64,000 bases of DNA from Bacillota bacterium (GCA_023415055.1 JAEZLZ010000122.1:28462-92461), one strand, 5' to 3'. Positions 43,258 through 53,258 are shown, numbered from the stretch's first letter. Program-made: numbers and translations. Notes: generated by a model not told the origin, from the letters alone.

Positions 43258-43584
43258 AGTATTGCCCTCCTGATTGCTGAAATTTAATTAAATATTTTCA
43301 TCCTAGCATGATATGTACGTCCTTGAAGCTCTTTGCATCCGGTGTCTATTACACTTCGGGGAGTGGACGCAAATGTTCAAGTGTGAATTATTCCGTTCAA
43401 TAATAAAGCTATTCTGATGTATTTAATTCTACATTAAATGACAAAACATTTCAACTATTATCCATTTTGGGAATACAATATTTCATTATTCTTGTATATT
43501 TCAGATTTTTTTTAAGTATTTTCATCTCATTTTCTCTATGACCAAGACAAATAAAACAACTCCGGCCATAGAACGTTTGCCGCA
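43258..43584. other. Spacer upstream of the chemoreceptor gene
   Basis: No gene is seen in these 327 bp. On the minus strand, ACACTT...AAGTGT near 43340-43390 forms a weak hairpin. The region is AT-rich near 43430-43540. Neither a consensus sigma-D (CTAAA/GCCGATAA) motility promoter nor a c-di-GMP-I core was found. Confidence 0.4.
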
Positions 43585-43851
43585 TCAGTTCTCACGATCA
43601 TTCACCAGCACCCATTGGTGCGTCTTGATATGATACTTGATATGAATCATCTGCAGGCACTCTCCCCGCACAATATTGCAGCAAAACAGCATCACCGGTA
43701 CTCCTGCAAAGTTCTCCTCCTTGCAAAATAGGATGCTCTCAATCTTATAGGTCTGAAGGGCATGGCTCTCATCCTCTAAGCGTATGAAATTTGGTTTAAT
43801 CTTTCCCTGTACATTAAAGGTTGCAATCACATCCACAGGCATATGATACAT
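43585..43851 (-). CDS. Small conserved protein coupled to the Y-family polymerase gene
   Basis: An 88-residue protein starting MYHMPVDVIATFNVQGKIKP. Its ATG overlaps the polymerase stop by one base (position 43851 shared), so it is translationally coupled. Small proteins with this beta-rich appearance are found next to DinB-type genes in Clostridia, in my recollection; function is unknown. Co-expression under the LexA-type operator upstream of dinB is expected, which would make it SOS-induced. Confidence 0.75.
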   Translation of the reverse strand: MYHMPVDVIATFNVQGKIKPNFIRLEDESHALQTYKIESILFCKEENFAGVPVMLFCCNIVRGECLQMIHIKYHIKTHQWVLVNDREN

Positions 43852-45119
43852 TACTTAATCCCTTCTCCGTTATTAACATACTTTGGTTTTCGTTTCTCCG
43901 GCGGAATACCGCCGGACATATGATAGATTGGGTTATTCAGAAAGATTGCTCTCTTAATTGAGTCGTCACCGTATCGCTCGCGCACCTGGTCCACTACATA
44001 GTCCAGCTTGTGAAGTCGCTCATAACGATTCATATCGAATAGATTCATCTGCCGTACCGAGCTGCCGCTCACCACCTTACTCGTGTGAATTCCCAGATTA
44101 CGAACCGGCGTACCGTCCCACAGCTCGTCAAAGAGGCGGCAGGCCGCCCGGTGGATCTCGCTCGTAATATTAGTAGCACTAAAGAGGGTCATCTGATGGG
44201 ATTCATGATGAAAATCCGTATAAACGATGCTGACTGCCACGACGCTGATCATCACATGATCGGTCCGCAGTCTGGTCGCCACGGTCTCGGACAGGGACAA
44301 GAGGATCATCTTGGCGATATCCGGCCGCTCTACGTCAAAGGCAATCACCGAGGAATTACCATAGCCCTTATTCGCCGGCACCGCATCCGATACCACGGAT
44401 ATGTCAATTCCGTTGGCAAAGGCATAGAGCACTTCACCGTATTTTTTAAAATGTGCCCGCAAGATGTTAAGATCGGTTCGCGCCAGCTCTCCGATCGTCA
44501 ATATTCCCAGTGCATGAAGCTTCTTCTTTGTCGCATTTCCGACGTAAAACAGTTCCTCCACCGGCAGCTTCCACAGCTTCTTCTCCATCTCCTCGGGAAA
44601 CAGCGTGTGCACCAGATTTGGCTTCTTAAAATCAGAAGCCATCTTCGCCAGTAATTTATTGCTGGAGATCCCTACATTCACGGTAAACCCCAGTTCATTT
44701 GCAATTCGGTCCTTCATCAGATTCGCGGCCACTACCGCCGAGCCGTAGAGACCGATAGTTCCGGTCATATCGCAATATGCCTCATCCACCGAATATTGCT
44801 CCACGCAGGGTGAGAATTCCCGCAGTATCTCCATGAAGGCTTTCGAGCAGGTATCATATAGATCATAATGCGGCGACACCAGCATAAGGTCCGGGCAGAG
44901 CTGCCTGGCATCGCTGATGGTATCACCCGTTCGGACACCGCACTTCTTCGCCGGTGTCGATTTTGCCAAAATTATTCCATGTCTTTTCTTAACATCGCCT
45001 GCCACCGCTGATGGAATCTCCCGCAGGTCCGTCTTTTCTCCAAGGATGTGCAGTCGATAAACGGCTTCCCAACTAAGGAAAGCCGAGTTGACATCAATAT
45101 GAAAGATCAAATTATCCAT
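43851..45119 (-). CDS. dinB: Y-family DNA polymerase IV
   Basis: A 422-residue polymerase: N-terminal LIFHIDVNSAFLSWEA (first metal Asp), YSVDEAYCDMTG (catalytic SVDEAYLD motif), and the thumb/little-finger region with GIHTSKVVSG. It is an error-prone translesion polymerase that bypasses damaged bases. A LexA-like site (GAACATTTGTTC, 45152-45163) lies 33 bp upstream, so it is part of the SOS response. It overlaps the small gene at 43851 by one base. It is the last core-type gene before the AT-rich accessory region. Confidence 0.94.
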   Translation of the reverse strand: MDNLIFHIDVNSAFLSWEAVYRLHILGEKTDLREIPSAVAGDVKKRHGIILAKSTPAKKCGVRTGDTISDARQLCPDLMLVSPHYDLYDTCSKAFMEILREFSPCVEQYSVDEAYCDMTGTIGLYGSAVVAANLMKDRIANELGFTVNVGISSNKLLAKMASDFKKPNLVHTLFPEEMEKKLWKLPVEELFYVGNATKKKLHALGILTIGELARTDLNILRAHFKKYGEVLYAFANGIDISVVSDAVPANKGYGNSSVIAFDVERPDIAKMILLSLSETVATRLRTDHVMISVVAVSIVYTDFHHESHQMTLFSATNITSEIHRAACRLFDELWDGTPVRNLGIHTSKVVSGSSVRQMNLFDMNRYERLHKLDYVVDQVRERYGDDSIKRAIFLNNPIYHMSGGIPPEKRKPKYVNNGEGIK

Positions 45120-45151
45120 ACATATGTTCTCCTTTTAAGCTTATTATATCA

Positions 45152-45163
45152 GAACATTTGTTC
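45152..45163. promoter_or_regulatory. LexA (SOS) box upstream of dinB
   Basis: GAACATTTGTTC is a near-perfect Gram-positive SOS box (consensus CGAACATATGTTCG), 33 bp upstream of the dinB start. A related half site GAACATTTTG follows at 45177. Confidence 0.88.
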
Positions 45164-45205
45164 TGTGTAAAGAGAGAACATTTTGGGAAAATCTATGGAG
45201 GATTT

Positions 45206-45275
45206 TGTTGTTATGAGACATTAATGTTTTGAGATATGACATTTAGGTTTTGCGTTTTACATAAATTGTATTGGT
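45206..45275. mobile_element. Candidate left end of the Tn7-like element (TnsB-site-like repeats)
   Basis: TGTTGTTATGAG at 45206 begins a region with three similar words, ACATTAATGTTTTGA (45218), ACATTTAGGTTTTGC (45239) and ACATAAATTGTATTG (45259), spaced 21 and 20 bp apart. Tn7-type ends start with TGT and carry 20-22-bp TnsB sites. This lies just past the core gene dinB and before the accessory genes, so it is a plausible left end. No matching right end or target duplication was found inside the window. Confidence 0.5.
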
Positions 45276-45414
45276 ACATCCTAATTAGCTATAAAAAATG
45301 CCACCACGAAATAGTAGTAGCATATTCTTCTTTAATTATTATTGGAGTATAAAAACAAATTTATGCTTTTCTCGAGAAAGTCCGTTTGATATATAGAATT
45401 AATCAAAATCCCAC

Positions 45415-46083
45415 TCAACTTCTAGATTCAATCTCCTTTTTATACATCGAAATCAACTCTTCATTAAAGTCTCTGAAACCTTCCAACTGTTCAATTCTTC
45501 CTTCCAAATATTTAACGCTATTCATGGGATTATCTTCGAAATCATCAAATTCACCATTTGATAAAATTCGAACTATTAATGAGGCTTCTGCATTATCAGA
45601 TAGTGGTAAGGCTGCTTCAATCCACTTCTTCATTTTCTCATCGACCACAGCCTCTGCGGCTGATTGAAATATGAACTCCAACCATATTCTTGCAGTTTCA
45701 TCCACACTTGTCGCTAAAGATAAATATTGGGCAACTACTTCATTTTCGCTATCACCATCAGTTTTTCTTCGAGAATACTCATTTTGAAAGTAGTACGAAT
45801 CTCCATTATCTGGATTCAATCTATTAAGGGTCTTAAAAATAGGTTCAAAATCCTCAAACGGCCTAAGTCCACTTTTGTAGCGACTCATATGTTTCCATAA
45901 TTTCAGTATCGTTTCAAAGCACTTTTCCTCAGCTAACTTTTTCTCTTCCTCTTCGGCAAACTCAGCTATTTTCATTTGTTCTGCAATATAATGCGCCATC
46001 CATCGTGATAACGTATCTACACTAGATTCCAAACCTAATTCATTTACTAGTAGCTCTCCCAATTTCAATATTTCCTCTTTCAT
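45415..46083 (-). CDS. Unknown 222-residue protein, third gene of the nuclease-STAND operon
   Basis: An acidic, alpha-helical soluble protein (MKEEILKLGELLVNELGLES; later KYLEGRIEQLEGF) with no family I recognise. The start at 46083 is selected because GGAAGGGGGT lies 8 bases upstream; the longer frame starting at 46149 has none. Its first 44 bases overlap the end of the 2101-residue gene, indicating translational coupling and a functional link to it. It may be an accessory or regulatory partner of the large protein; other options, such as an immunity or adaptor subunit, cannot be ruled out. Confidence 0.75.
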   Translation of the reverse strand: MKEEILKLGELLVNELGLESSVDTLSRWMAHYIAEQMKIAEFAEEEEKKLAEEKCFETILKLWKHMSRYKSGLRPFEDFEPIFKTLNRLNPDNGDSYYFQNEYSRRKTDGDSENEVVAQYLSLATSVDETARIWLEFIFQSAAEAVVDEKMKKWIEAALPLSDNAEASLIVRILSNGEFDDFEDNPMNSVKYLEGRIEQLEGFRDFNEELISMYKKEIESRS

Positions 46084-49000
46084 CTCTAAGACCCCCTTCC
46101 ATTGATAAAATGAATACTTTATGTTTTGGTGGAGTATATTTTGATTCATTACGGCTACTGTAACGAGATTCTCTAATAAACCGCCTTATTTGGACTTCAA
46201 TTATCATTTCTTTTTTTTCACTTTTGCATAGCTCTTTCAAAAACTTAAGTGAAGCAAAGAAATTCATACCTTTTAACTGCTCACTCTCTCCATAATTAGC
46301 AATCTCATAGCTCCAAGTCTTGCATTTTAAGAGTGGTTCATTATTTCCAGATTTATACCAGTTCCTGAACTGCTTATCAGGTTGAAGCTTCATTTGCTTT
46401 GCAAATAAATCACCTACTTTATACACAGGATAATATATTTCTCCAGACAGCTTATCTAATTTATCAAGTCCCTCGACTGAGTTTTCGTGAACTATCCATC
46501 CCCGTAGTATAAAAGGATTTTCATCGAACTCCATTCGGCTTTCATCATAGTCTGGTATTTTGTAATCATGTGGATTTTTGCAACTAGACAACGCATTCAA
46601 TAACGCTTGTGACGTCTCCGTTTCCACAAATGCTGAAGAAATATATACCTCTTCTCTTCGATCCCCTTCACCATGTGTCCATGAACTGCAAACATTTAAC
46701 CAAACATCTGATTCATCATTTTGAATCAATGCATCCTTAAAATATTGTTCCTCAATTGCACTGTTCCATGATGATATATCTTTTTCATGCATCCACGCAG
46801 GTAACAATAGCGGTATTTCATCGCGTCTATCAAATAGTAATAGCTCATTATTTTGAGTTAGCATGAACCTCTGTAACCACTCTTCCCAATTATCTTCGTC
46901 GTCATTTCTTGCATCACGAAGAACTGGCATGCTATTAATCAATCGCGCTGCAACTACAAACATGGAATGAAATGAAAGATAAAAACTATATGTTTCAATA
47001 TTAGGGTAGCTGTAGTGATGATGAAATGTTTTATTCTCATATCTTGAAGAATTCCATAGAACCTGTCTCGGATCTGAAAGGTACGATCCTTCATTTTTTA
47101 TCTTCCATTCATCAACAATGACCATTGTAGCTAATTCTTCGATTTGTTTTTCTGGTATGCCAAAAATTCGGCCAAGCGGTTCAAACCAGTATCTATCAAA
47201 ATCATATCCATGATGAAACTCCATGTTGGTATTGACCTTTCCATCTTCATGCCAAATGCTTGAAACACTTTCTCTTTTATTCTCAACAATTTTCTTATCA
47301 AAAGAGCTAATACCAATGCTGTTAAGAGAATCCATTAGCTTCTTCTCGTAAGTGTTAGGAAAAGCACACTCTATGTTCAGAGCAGTTCTTTTTGCATGCA
47401 TCTGCATCAGAATATGCTGTGTACTATTCAATGCGATATCGCTGAAAATAGATGAATGCTTTTTTAATAATTCAGGGTTATCCTTCGATATTCTGGCAAA
47501 TGCCATCAACAGATATAACTTTGCATGCAAATAATAAAATGGAAAAGCATAACTTCCAAATGCTTGTACATTTTCTTGCGGTAGCAAATCTATTAGTGCG
47601 TCGATTTCCAATTGGCAACTATTTTCACCTAGCATTTTTACACTATGTACTGCTTTCCAACGAATTTCAGAAGATGGTGAGCCTAGCGCTGACCAAATAA
47701 AACCAGCGATAGTCTTACTTGAATCATTCGGAACTTCAAGCCAAGAAGAAAATTTACCATCACCAACGCTGTCTTCTATGTGCATTTCAACCCTTGATAA
47801 AGAAAAATCAAGTACGCTCCTTGCTTGATGTGAATCTAGCAGACTGGCCATTGAGCCAACAAATCCAAAGTAAATATCTGCCGTTTCCAGACCTTGCATT
47901 TCGATTAATCCGGCAATTATACCTTCTTTCATATAGATTTGCTCATGGTCATCAATTTTTAAGTTCTTTATTAATGACTCCCGACTATATGAATCAAGTA
48001 AATATCGGGTAGATTTTTTTGCGATTTTTGCTATAATTTCTGGCCACATTTTTTTAACACTAGGCTTCCTTTTCCAGTGCTCTGGCATATATGAAAATGC
48101 TTCAGTTATCAAATACAACTCAAATTTGTCTACTTCAAGAAACGCAAATAAAAACTCGAGAACATCACCATCAGGTATACGTTTGAATAGAGCTTCCCAG
48201 AAGATTTGTTTATTATGATATGAATCTTTGATTTTTTTAAATCCCTCATATGCTTTAGCGATATCCGATGTACACACTGGGTTAAGCTCAGCGAAAACTT
48301 CAAGTAGTTCTGAAACCTCCATCTGATGATATTCATATTTCGGTGAACTAAACTTAATGCTTTCAAGTGTTGAATCTTGGTTACTTATCTTTCCACAAAT
48401 GTAATCCAAATCGTCATTTTTTATTTTTAGATCATCAGCAAGTGTCTTCAATTTTGTCCATACTGATGGAGGTGTATTGAATAACCTCAATAAATGAATT
48501 CCCTGATTAATTAGCTTTTCTCTAATAAGGGAATCCGTTTCACTCATTAGACAATCACTAATAAAATCAGGCATACTATGTTCTTCCATAAACATAGCAA
48601 AAGCCCATGCCACTATAGGCGAAGTATACCCCATTTTTATAGCTTCTGTGATTACAACAGGTAATAAATCTTCAAACCAACCTATATCTCTATCTCTCCA
48701 TCGACTTAATGACGCTAATCCGGTGCCCGGAGATAACTTTGTACAAAGTTTCAGAGCTCTGCTTCTGTCAAAATACTTTTCGCTAGCTACGCTTTCTCCA
48801 ACTAATTCACCACACCTAATAAAACGATATGACAATTCTGGCTGATCAGTTTTATCAGAACAACTTTGCTCTGCTAGATCAGCAATAGCACGCCATCTTT
48901 CGACTATTTCATCACCAAATCTTGATACTATTGTAATAGCCATATTAAAATATTCAGCGGCATCAGCTTTGCTAATAGAAAGAGTTGCTCTAGACAAACC

Positions 49001-52000
49001 AATATAGTATTCTGCCCTAGTTTCTGTCTCTTCACCGCATTTTTCAATATTGTCAAACACATAAGCTTCAAGCTTATGCTTCAGCTCTGATAAATGCTCA
49101 AGCTTATTAGCGCCACGTAAAGCTCGTATTTGTGTATCCATCCAAATCCTCTTAGCGCTCAAAATGTAAGTGTCAAAATAATTGGCAATCATCGGTTTTT
49201 CACTATTTCTACAAGTTAACAATATATCCACGCAAACATTTGAAATGTCATTCGGTAGGATATCAAAGCGCTTATATCGATTTTGCCGAATTAGCTTGGT
49301 TTTTTCATCTACATTCTTTACAATAGACTCTAGTGTTTCTTCATCATTAAGTAAAATCTGTAACCGTGCCTGAAACCAAGGCAATAATCCTCCGAGTATT
49401 TCTTTATACTCTCTTATATCTTGTTCATCTTTATAGCTCATCTTTGTCTCAACAAATTTCGCTGGTAGAAGCTCATTAATCTCATAATTATTGTTTTCAA
49501 ATAAATATGCTCGTAATGCCACAGAGCGCAAGTATATTTCTCTTATATCGTTCCTGTAGTTACTATCAAAACTGATAGGTGCTCTTCTTGGAAAATAAGT
49601 ATCTAATGCCATCATTATTTTCTTTTTATTCATTCCATACATAGCGCATAGTTCTACAAATGAAATTACAGCTTTCAACATTGAATTTCTATATGAGTCT
49701 GTTATATCCGGCAGTTTTTCCTCTCCTTTTGATAGAAAGTCTAGTCCGTAAGTTAATGCACTTTTAGGAATAAAAAGACCTATGTCTAATAACTCATGTG
49801 CAATAGCAATAATAAAATACAGACAGTCAGACCCTATTTTCGCCATCATGTTCAGGTCTTCAATCCGATTAAGGTCAATCATCTTCCTCGAAAATATGCT
49901 TGCCACGCTATATATTACTACCGAAGGTTCCCAACCAATAATAAAATTTACCGCAGCCTCACGACCATTCAAATTATATTGTGCAAATGCAATTTCTGCG
50001 ATATCTTCATTTTCAAGCTTATCATGAAACGAATTTTCTTCTTTTTTATTTCGATCTTCAAAAAATAATTTCAACCAATTTAATGAGGCACGTAGATATG
50101 ACTGAGCTTCGCCTTGAAACTTAGGAACATTTGATAATAACGAAGCAGAGTAAACATTTTCAGAACCTTTCCATGCACCAGAAATCATGCGTTTAAAAGC
50201 CAGCTCCTGAACTTTTTGTTCATCTTGAAGAGGTGCTATAAGGTCAATATTTTTTTTAAAAATTTCAACCTGCCTTTTATTCCCTGCCATCTCTTCCCCG
50301 GCAAGCATCGCTATTTTTGAAGCATCCGGATATCTTTTCAATTTAAGTGCAGCCTTAAAAGCAAATTGCAGTCGATAAACAATAACATTCCGCTTATCAA
50401 TTGGATTTTCATTTGGTACAAAATCATCTGATAAAGCTAATTCAATTAGTTCGTCATATTGTTCTGCTTGAAGCAACAAACTAGGAAGAACTTCTGCGGC
50501 ATAAGTATAGCAATTAGAAATAGGTTTCAATAATTTTATGTAGTCAGTAATTTGCTGTTTTGTCCCTGCATATCTTTCCCTAAACCATGTTTCTGTAGGC
50601 TCATCCCTAAACTGAATGACGGAGTTTGCAACCCAAATAGGTCTTCCAAGATCTGAAACAAAGCTCTCCACCATTGCTTCTTCAACTTGTGCAACTTTAG
50701 CTAGTATTTGTACTGGTATGTAAGGAGGTAGAGTTGCCAATCCAGTACATATATCGCTGATTTGATTTTGAAAATCCGGAGAGAATTTATCTTGTATACG
50801 TGCAATCGCACTCTCTAATTGATTTTCAATCAATTTATCAACAGTCGTGCCTTTTGGTCCAAGAGAACTCAATAATTCTAAAACACTTTTGTAGTTAACA
50901 GCTAGGGCATTCGATTGAACACGTGGATTCCCATTAGTTAACCGATGAAATTCACGACCTTCGGCATCAGTTGCGGATTGAAAGTAATTCCTTAATAAAT
51001 CTAATGTTTCTTTCTCAGAGAAAGACTCTAATTCATATATTCTTGTGTTTAAACTCGGTTGCAACATGTGTTTTCTTTCTGATCTACACAACATTACCAA
51101 ATGACAATCTATTGGTAAATCTTCACGAAGTAGCTCATGTGCAAAACACGGATCTCCAAATTCTTCCGCAGCCATTTCTGCATTGTCTGCAGCGTCAATA
51201 ATCAGAAATATTTTTGCATACTGATTTATGCATTTTAGATTAGATAATGCTGTTTGCAATCTTTCTTTAAAACGTCTTAAAATTTCATCTTCTAGTGCAG
51301 ATGTTAGAGCGAAAATAGGATCGCAAAGACCTTTTTGTGCTAGTTCGTTATTGATCTGCACAAGAGCGTCTCTGTATCGATGTCTTTGGCGACTTCTGTT
51401 TCTATATTTCCCAGCACCAAAGCAATCGTATATGATAGCAACAGAATCATTATTTAAGTAACGTTGTATTTCTCTTGCAAAGATTGACTTTCCAACACCT
51501 CCTGCAGCATGGATTATTGCTGGGTTCTGAGATTCTAAAATGTTCTCAACCAATTTCTTATGCTGTTCCATTGGAACTATCTTCACATCATTTTCATATT
51601 CAACCGGTGCCGGAAACAAGTCACTCAAAGATGTACAACCAAACCGTTTCAGTATATCTTCCCGAAGTATTACACCCTTTACACCCTCTGAATGGGGCAA
51701 AGCTTTATCACTAATTAAGCCTGTAAGACTATCTATTTGAGGATGTTCACCTGTTCCTACAACTAAATTCGCTACTTCAAGGTGTAGAAATCTCATTTGA
51801 TCAGAATAATCGCCTTCCCCAACGATAAACTCCATACGTTCTAAAAATCTAACCAATTCCTCATCTTTCATCCCAGTATAATTATTGATAGTACTCAAGA
51901 ATCTAGTATCGCACTTCTTATTTTCAATTATCTTATTCAGATTTACTTTGAAAGCATCAGCTATTGGTCTGTTGGACACTAAGCAGAAGTGCAGACTATT

Positions 52001-52345
52001 AGTATCTGTACCTCTAGTAATATGTTCCTTATATCTGTTAGCGAATCCAATGATTGTCTTCTTTAGATCGCTCAGATTGAAAGGGTCATTTTTATGAACA
52101 GTAGTGTGTTTCAACTGAAAATATTTTATATTTTCAATACCGTTTTTATCTTTAGCATAGTACTCAGACATATCGATAACATATTCACCTGAATACTTTG
52201 GATTTGAAGACCCTTCAATAATTACTTTTTCGAGTCCTGATAGAGGATTTAGCATCATTAAACATCTTCGTGCAGCCCAACGATAATGAAATGCATCTCC
52301 AGCTCTTGAATATCTAACCAAATCATTGTTTATTTCATTAGTCAC
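46040..52345 (-). CDS. Giant candidate defence protein: N-terminal nuclease, STAND NTPase, repeat sensor
   Basis: A 2101-residue protein. Residues of about 10-190 look like a restriction-type nuclease (PD-(D/E)XK): E44, D58 in YVIDMS and QLK at 77-79, close to the D...(E/Q)xK core seen in Cap4-like/DUF4297 effectors. Residues of about 260-560 hold a STAND-type NTPase: Walker A AAGGVGKS (280-287), Walker B FLIIDAADNAE (about residue 375) and VMLCRSERK as sensor. The remaining 1500 residues are helical TPR/ARM-like repeats. This layout is that of Avs-type antiphage proteins, which detect phage proteins with the C-terminal repeats and cut DNA. The identity as a specific Avs type is not established. 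The start is GTG, with AGGAGG 11 bases upstream. Confidence 0.82.
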   Translation of the reverse strand: MTNEINNDLVRYSRAGDAFHYRWAARRCLMMLNPLSGLEKVIIEGSSNPKYSGEYVIDMSEYYAKDKNGIENIKYFQLKHTTVHKNDPFNLSDLKKTIIGFANRYKEHITRGTDTNSLHFCLVSNRPIADAFKVNLNKIIENKKCDTRFLSTINNYTGMKDEELVRFLERMEFIVGEGDYSDQMRFLHLEVANLVVGTGEHPQIDSLTGLISDKALPHSEGVKGVILREDILKRFGCTSLSDLFPAPVEYENDVKIVPMEQHKKLVENILESQNPAIIHAAGGVGKSIFAREIQRYLNNDSVAIIYDCFGAGKYRNRSRQRHRYRDALVQINNELAQKGLCDPIFALTSALEDEILRRFKERLQTALSNLKCINQYAKIFLIIDAADNAEMAAEEFGDPCFAHELLREDLPIDCHLVMLCRSERKHMLQPSLNTRIYELESFSEKETLDLLRNYFQSATDAEGREFHRLTNGNPRVQSNALAVNYKSVLELLSSLGPKGTTVDKLIENQLESAIARIQDKFSPDFQNQISDICTGLATLPPYIPVQILAKVAQVEEAMVESFVSDLGRPIWVANSVIQFRDEPTETWFRERYAGTKQQITDYIKLLKPISNCYTYAAEVLPSLLLQAEQYDELIELALSDDFVPNENPIDKRNVIVYRLQFAFKAALKLKRYPDASKIAMLAGEEMAGNKRQVEIFKKNIDLIAPLQDEQKVQELAFKRMISGAWKGSENVYSASLLSNVPKFQGEAQSYLRASLNWLKLFFEDRNKKEENSFHDKLENEDIAEIAFAQYNLNGREAAVNFIIGWEPSVVIYSVASIFSRKMIDLNRIEDLNMMAKIGSDCLYFIIAIAHELLDIGLFIPKSALTYGLDFLSKGEEKLPDITDSYRNSMLKAVISFVELCAMYGMNKKKIMMALDTYFPRRAPISFDSNYRNDIREIYLRSVALRAYLFENNNYEINELLPAKFVETKMSYKDEQDIREYKEILGGLLPWFQARLQILLNDEETLESIVKNVDEKTKLIRQNRYKRFDILPNDISNVCVDILLTCRNSEKPMIANYFDTYILSAKRIWMDTQIRALRGANKLEHLSELKHKLEAYVFDNIEKCGEETETRAEYYIGLSRATLSISKADAAEYFNMAITIVSRFGDEIVERWRAIADLAEQSCSDKTDQPELSYRFIRCGELVGESVASEKYFDRSRALKLCTKLSPGTGLASLSRWRDRDIGWFEDLLPVVITEAIKMGYTSPIVAWAFAMFMEEHSMPDFISDCLMSETDSLIREKLINQGIHLLRLFNTPPSVWTKLKTLADDLKIKNDDLDYICGKISNQDSTLESIKFSSPKYEYHQMEVSELLEVFAELNPVCTSDIAKAYEGFKKIKDSYHNKQIFWEALFKRIPDGDVLEFLFAFLEVDKFELYLITEAFSYMPEHWKRKPSVKKMWPEIIAKIAKKSTRYLLDSYSRESLIKNLKIDDHEQIYMKEGIIAGLIEMQGLETADIYFGFVGSMASLLDSHQARSVLDFSLSRVEMHIEDSVGDGKFSSWLEVPNDSSKTIAGFIWSALGSPSSEIRWKAVHSVKMLGENSCQLEIDALIDLLPQENVQAFGSYAFPFYYLHAKLYLLMAFARISKDNPELLKKHSSIFSDIALNSTQHILMQMHAKRTALNIECAFPNTYEKKLMDSLNSIGISSFDKKIVENKRESVSSIWHEDGKVNTNMEFHHGYDFDRYWFEPLGRIFGIPEKQIEELATMVIVDEWKIKNEGSYLSDPRQVLWNSSRYENKTFHHHYSYPNIETYSFYLSFHSMFVVAARLINSMPVLRDARNDDEDNWEEWLQRFMLTQNNELLLFDRRDEIPLLLPAWMHEKDISSWNSAIEEQYFKDALIQNDESDVWLNVCSSWTHGEGDRREEVYISSAFVETETSQALLNALSSCKNPHDYKIPDYDESRMEFDENPFILRGWIVHENSVEGLDKLDKLSGEIYYPVYKVGDLFAKQMKLQPDKQFRNWYKSGNNEPLLKCKTWSYEIANYGESEQLKGMNFFASLKFLKELCKSEKKEMIIEVQIRRFIRESRYSSRNESKYTPPKHKVFILSMEGGLRDERGNIEIGRATSK

Positions 52346-52432
52346 CTAATAGTGCACCTCCTCACTAATAATATCCTTGTATATTCATATCAGTTTTTAA
52401 ATGTAAATTCCAATAACACAAATTGGATTTTG

Positions 52433-52903
52433 TCAACTCTCATAAAGCCCGAAAGTATGTACTAGATATTCTTCAATTTCCTTTGCCTCTTTACAGCTTT
52501 TTTCTTTTTCTTCAGATTTAGTTGCTATAACCAGAAATTCCGTTTGGCACCATTGCTTTTTATTGTTATCTATCCATATTTTTGCAGGGCCTTTTTGTGG
52601 ACATAAATAAAATCCAAGATCACAACCGGAACTTTTATTAACAGTATACGAACCACTTTTACCGGCAACCAAGGCATATTTCTTTCCACCTTCAGTATAA
52701 AACTTTATATATGCAAAAAACCTTAAATTATCATCTACCAACGACTGTTGAAATTTGGATTTATATCCTCTGCGCCATCTATCGTCATCTTGCCTAAGAT
52801 AGGTATCATATATTTTATATCTTTCCTTATACTCGGAGTTCTCTAATTCCATAATAATATCTTCCATGCTTAGGAAAGTTTTTTCATCTTCCACATTTCT
52901 CAT
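52433..52903 (-). CDS. Unknown 156-residue protein, first gene of the nuclease-STAND operon
   Basis: A soluble protein with a compact, partly beta-rich pattern: YKERYKIYDTYLRQDDDRW, then YALVAGKSGSYTVNKSSGCD, and FYLCPQKGPAKIWIDNNKK followed by WCQTEFLVIATK. I recall similar short hypothetical proteins in bacterial genomes but know no function. It starts 87 bp upstream of the large gene on the same strand and is probably co-transcribed, so it belongs to the candidate defence operon. AAGGGCGG precedes the ATG. Confidence 0.7.
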   Translation of the reverse strand: MRNVEDEKTFLSMEDIIMELENSEYKERYKIYDTYLRQDDDRWRRGYKSKFQQSLVDDNLRFFAYIKFYTEGGKKYALVAGKSGSYTVNKSSGCDLGFYLCPQKGPAKIWIDNNKKQWCQTEFLVIATKSEEKEKSCKEAKEIEEYLVHTFGLYES

Positions 52904-53258
52904 AGATACACCGCCCTTAATTTAATATACCCTATAGAATCTAATATAAATATAGAGAAATAATGTTGCAAAAACGACAAGTTCTTATTTGTTGTAAGTT
53001 TCCCCAACTCAAGATTGTATATCTTACATTATAATACCAAAAAATCAATATTACCAGTTTATTCCTTACTTTTTCGAACAGCAAAATCCATAAAAAGTAG
53101 AGCTAAAGTTTGAATAGACCAATTAAACTTTAGCTCTTAATTTACAAGTTTTATCTATTGTTATCGCTAATCTTAAAAGCGATTAAGTCTGCTTTATAAA
53201 TGAAGGTTTTAATAAGACCTTTTTATATAAAAAGCTTATTTGATATTTAAATATACAA
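52904..53258. other. Spacer between the defence operon and tnsC, with terminator
   Basis: No gene is seen in these 355 bp. It is AT-rich and contains the tnsC-side terminator (53099-53137) and the presumed promoter of the 52433-52903 gene. TnsB-site-like repeats matching those at 45.2 kb were looked for and not found. Confidence 0.5.
53099..53137 (-). terminator. Intrinsic terminator downstream of tnsC
   Basis: Perfect 13-bp inverted repeat: AGAGCTAAAGTTT (53099-53111) and AAACTTTAGCTCT (53125-53137). On the minus strand the hairpin is followed by ACTTTTTATGG, consistent with termination of the tniQ-tnsABC transcript. Termination of the opposite strand looks weak. Confidence 0.75.

Noticed and set aside
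43258..43584. Second c-di-GMP riboswitch upstream of the chemoreceptor
   Set aside because: The words TTTGCGTCCACTCC (minus strand) and GGACGCAAATG (plus strand) resemble part of the aptamer core, but the GGCAAAC and 3' elements and the fold are absent.
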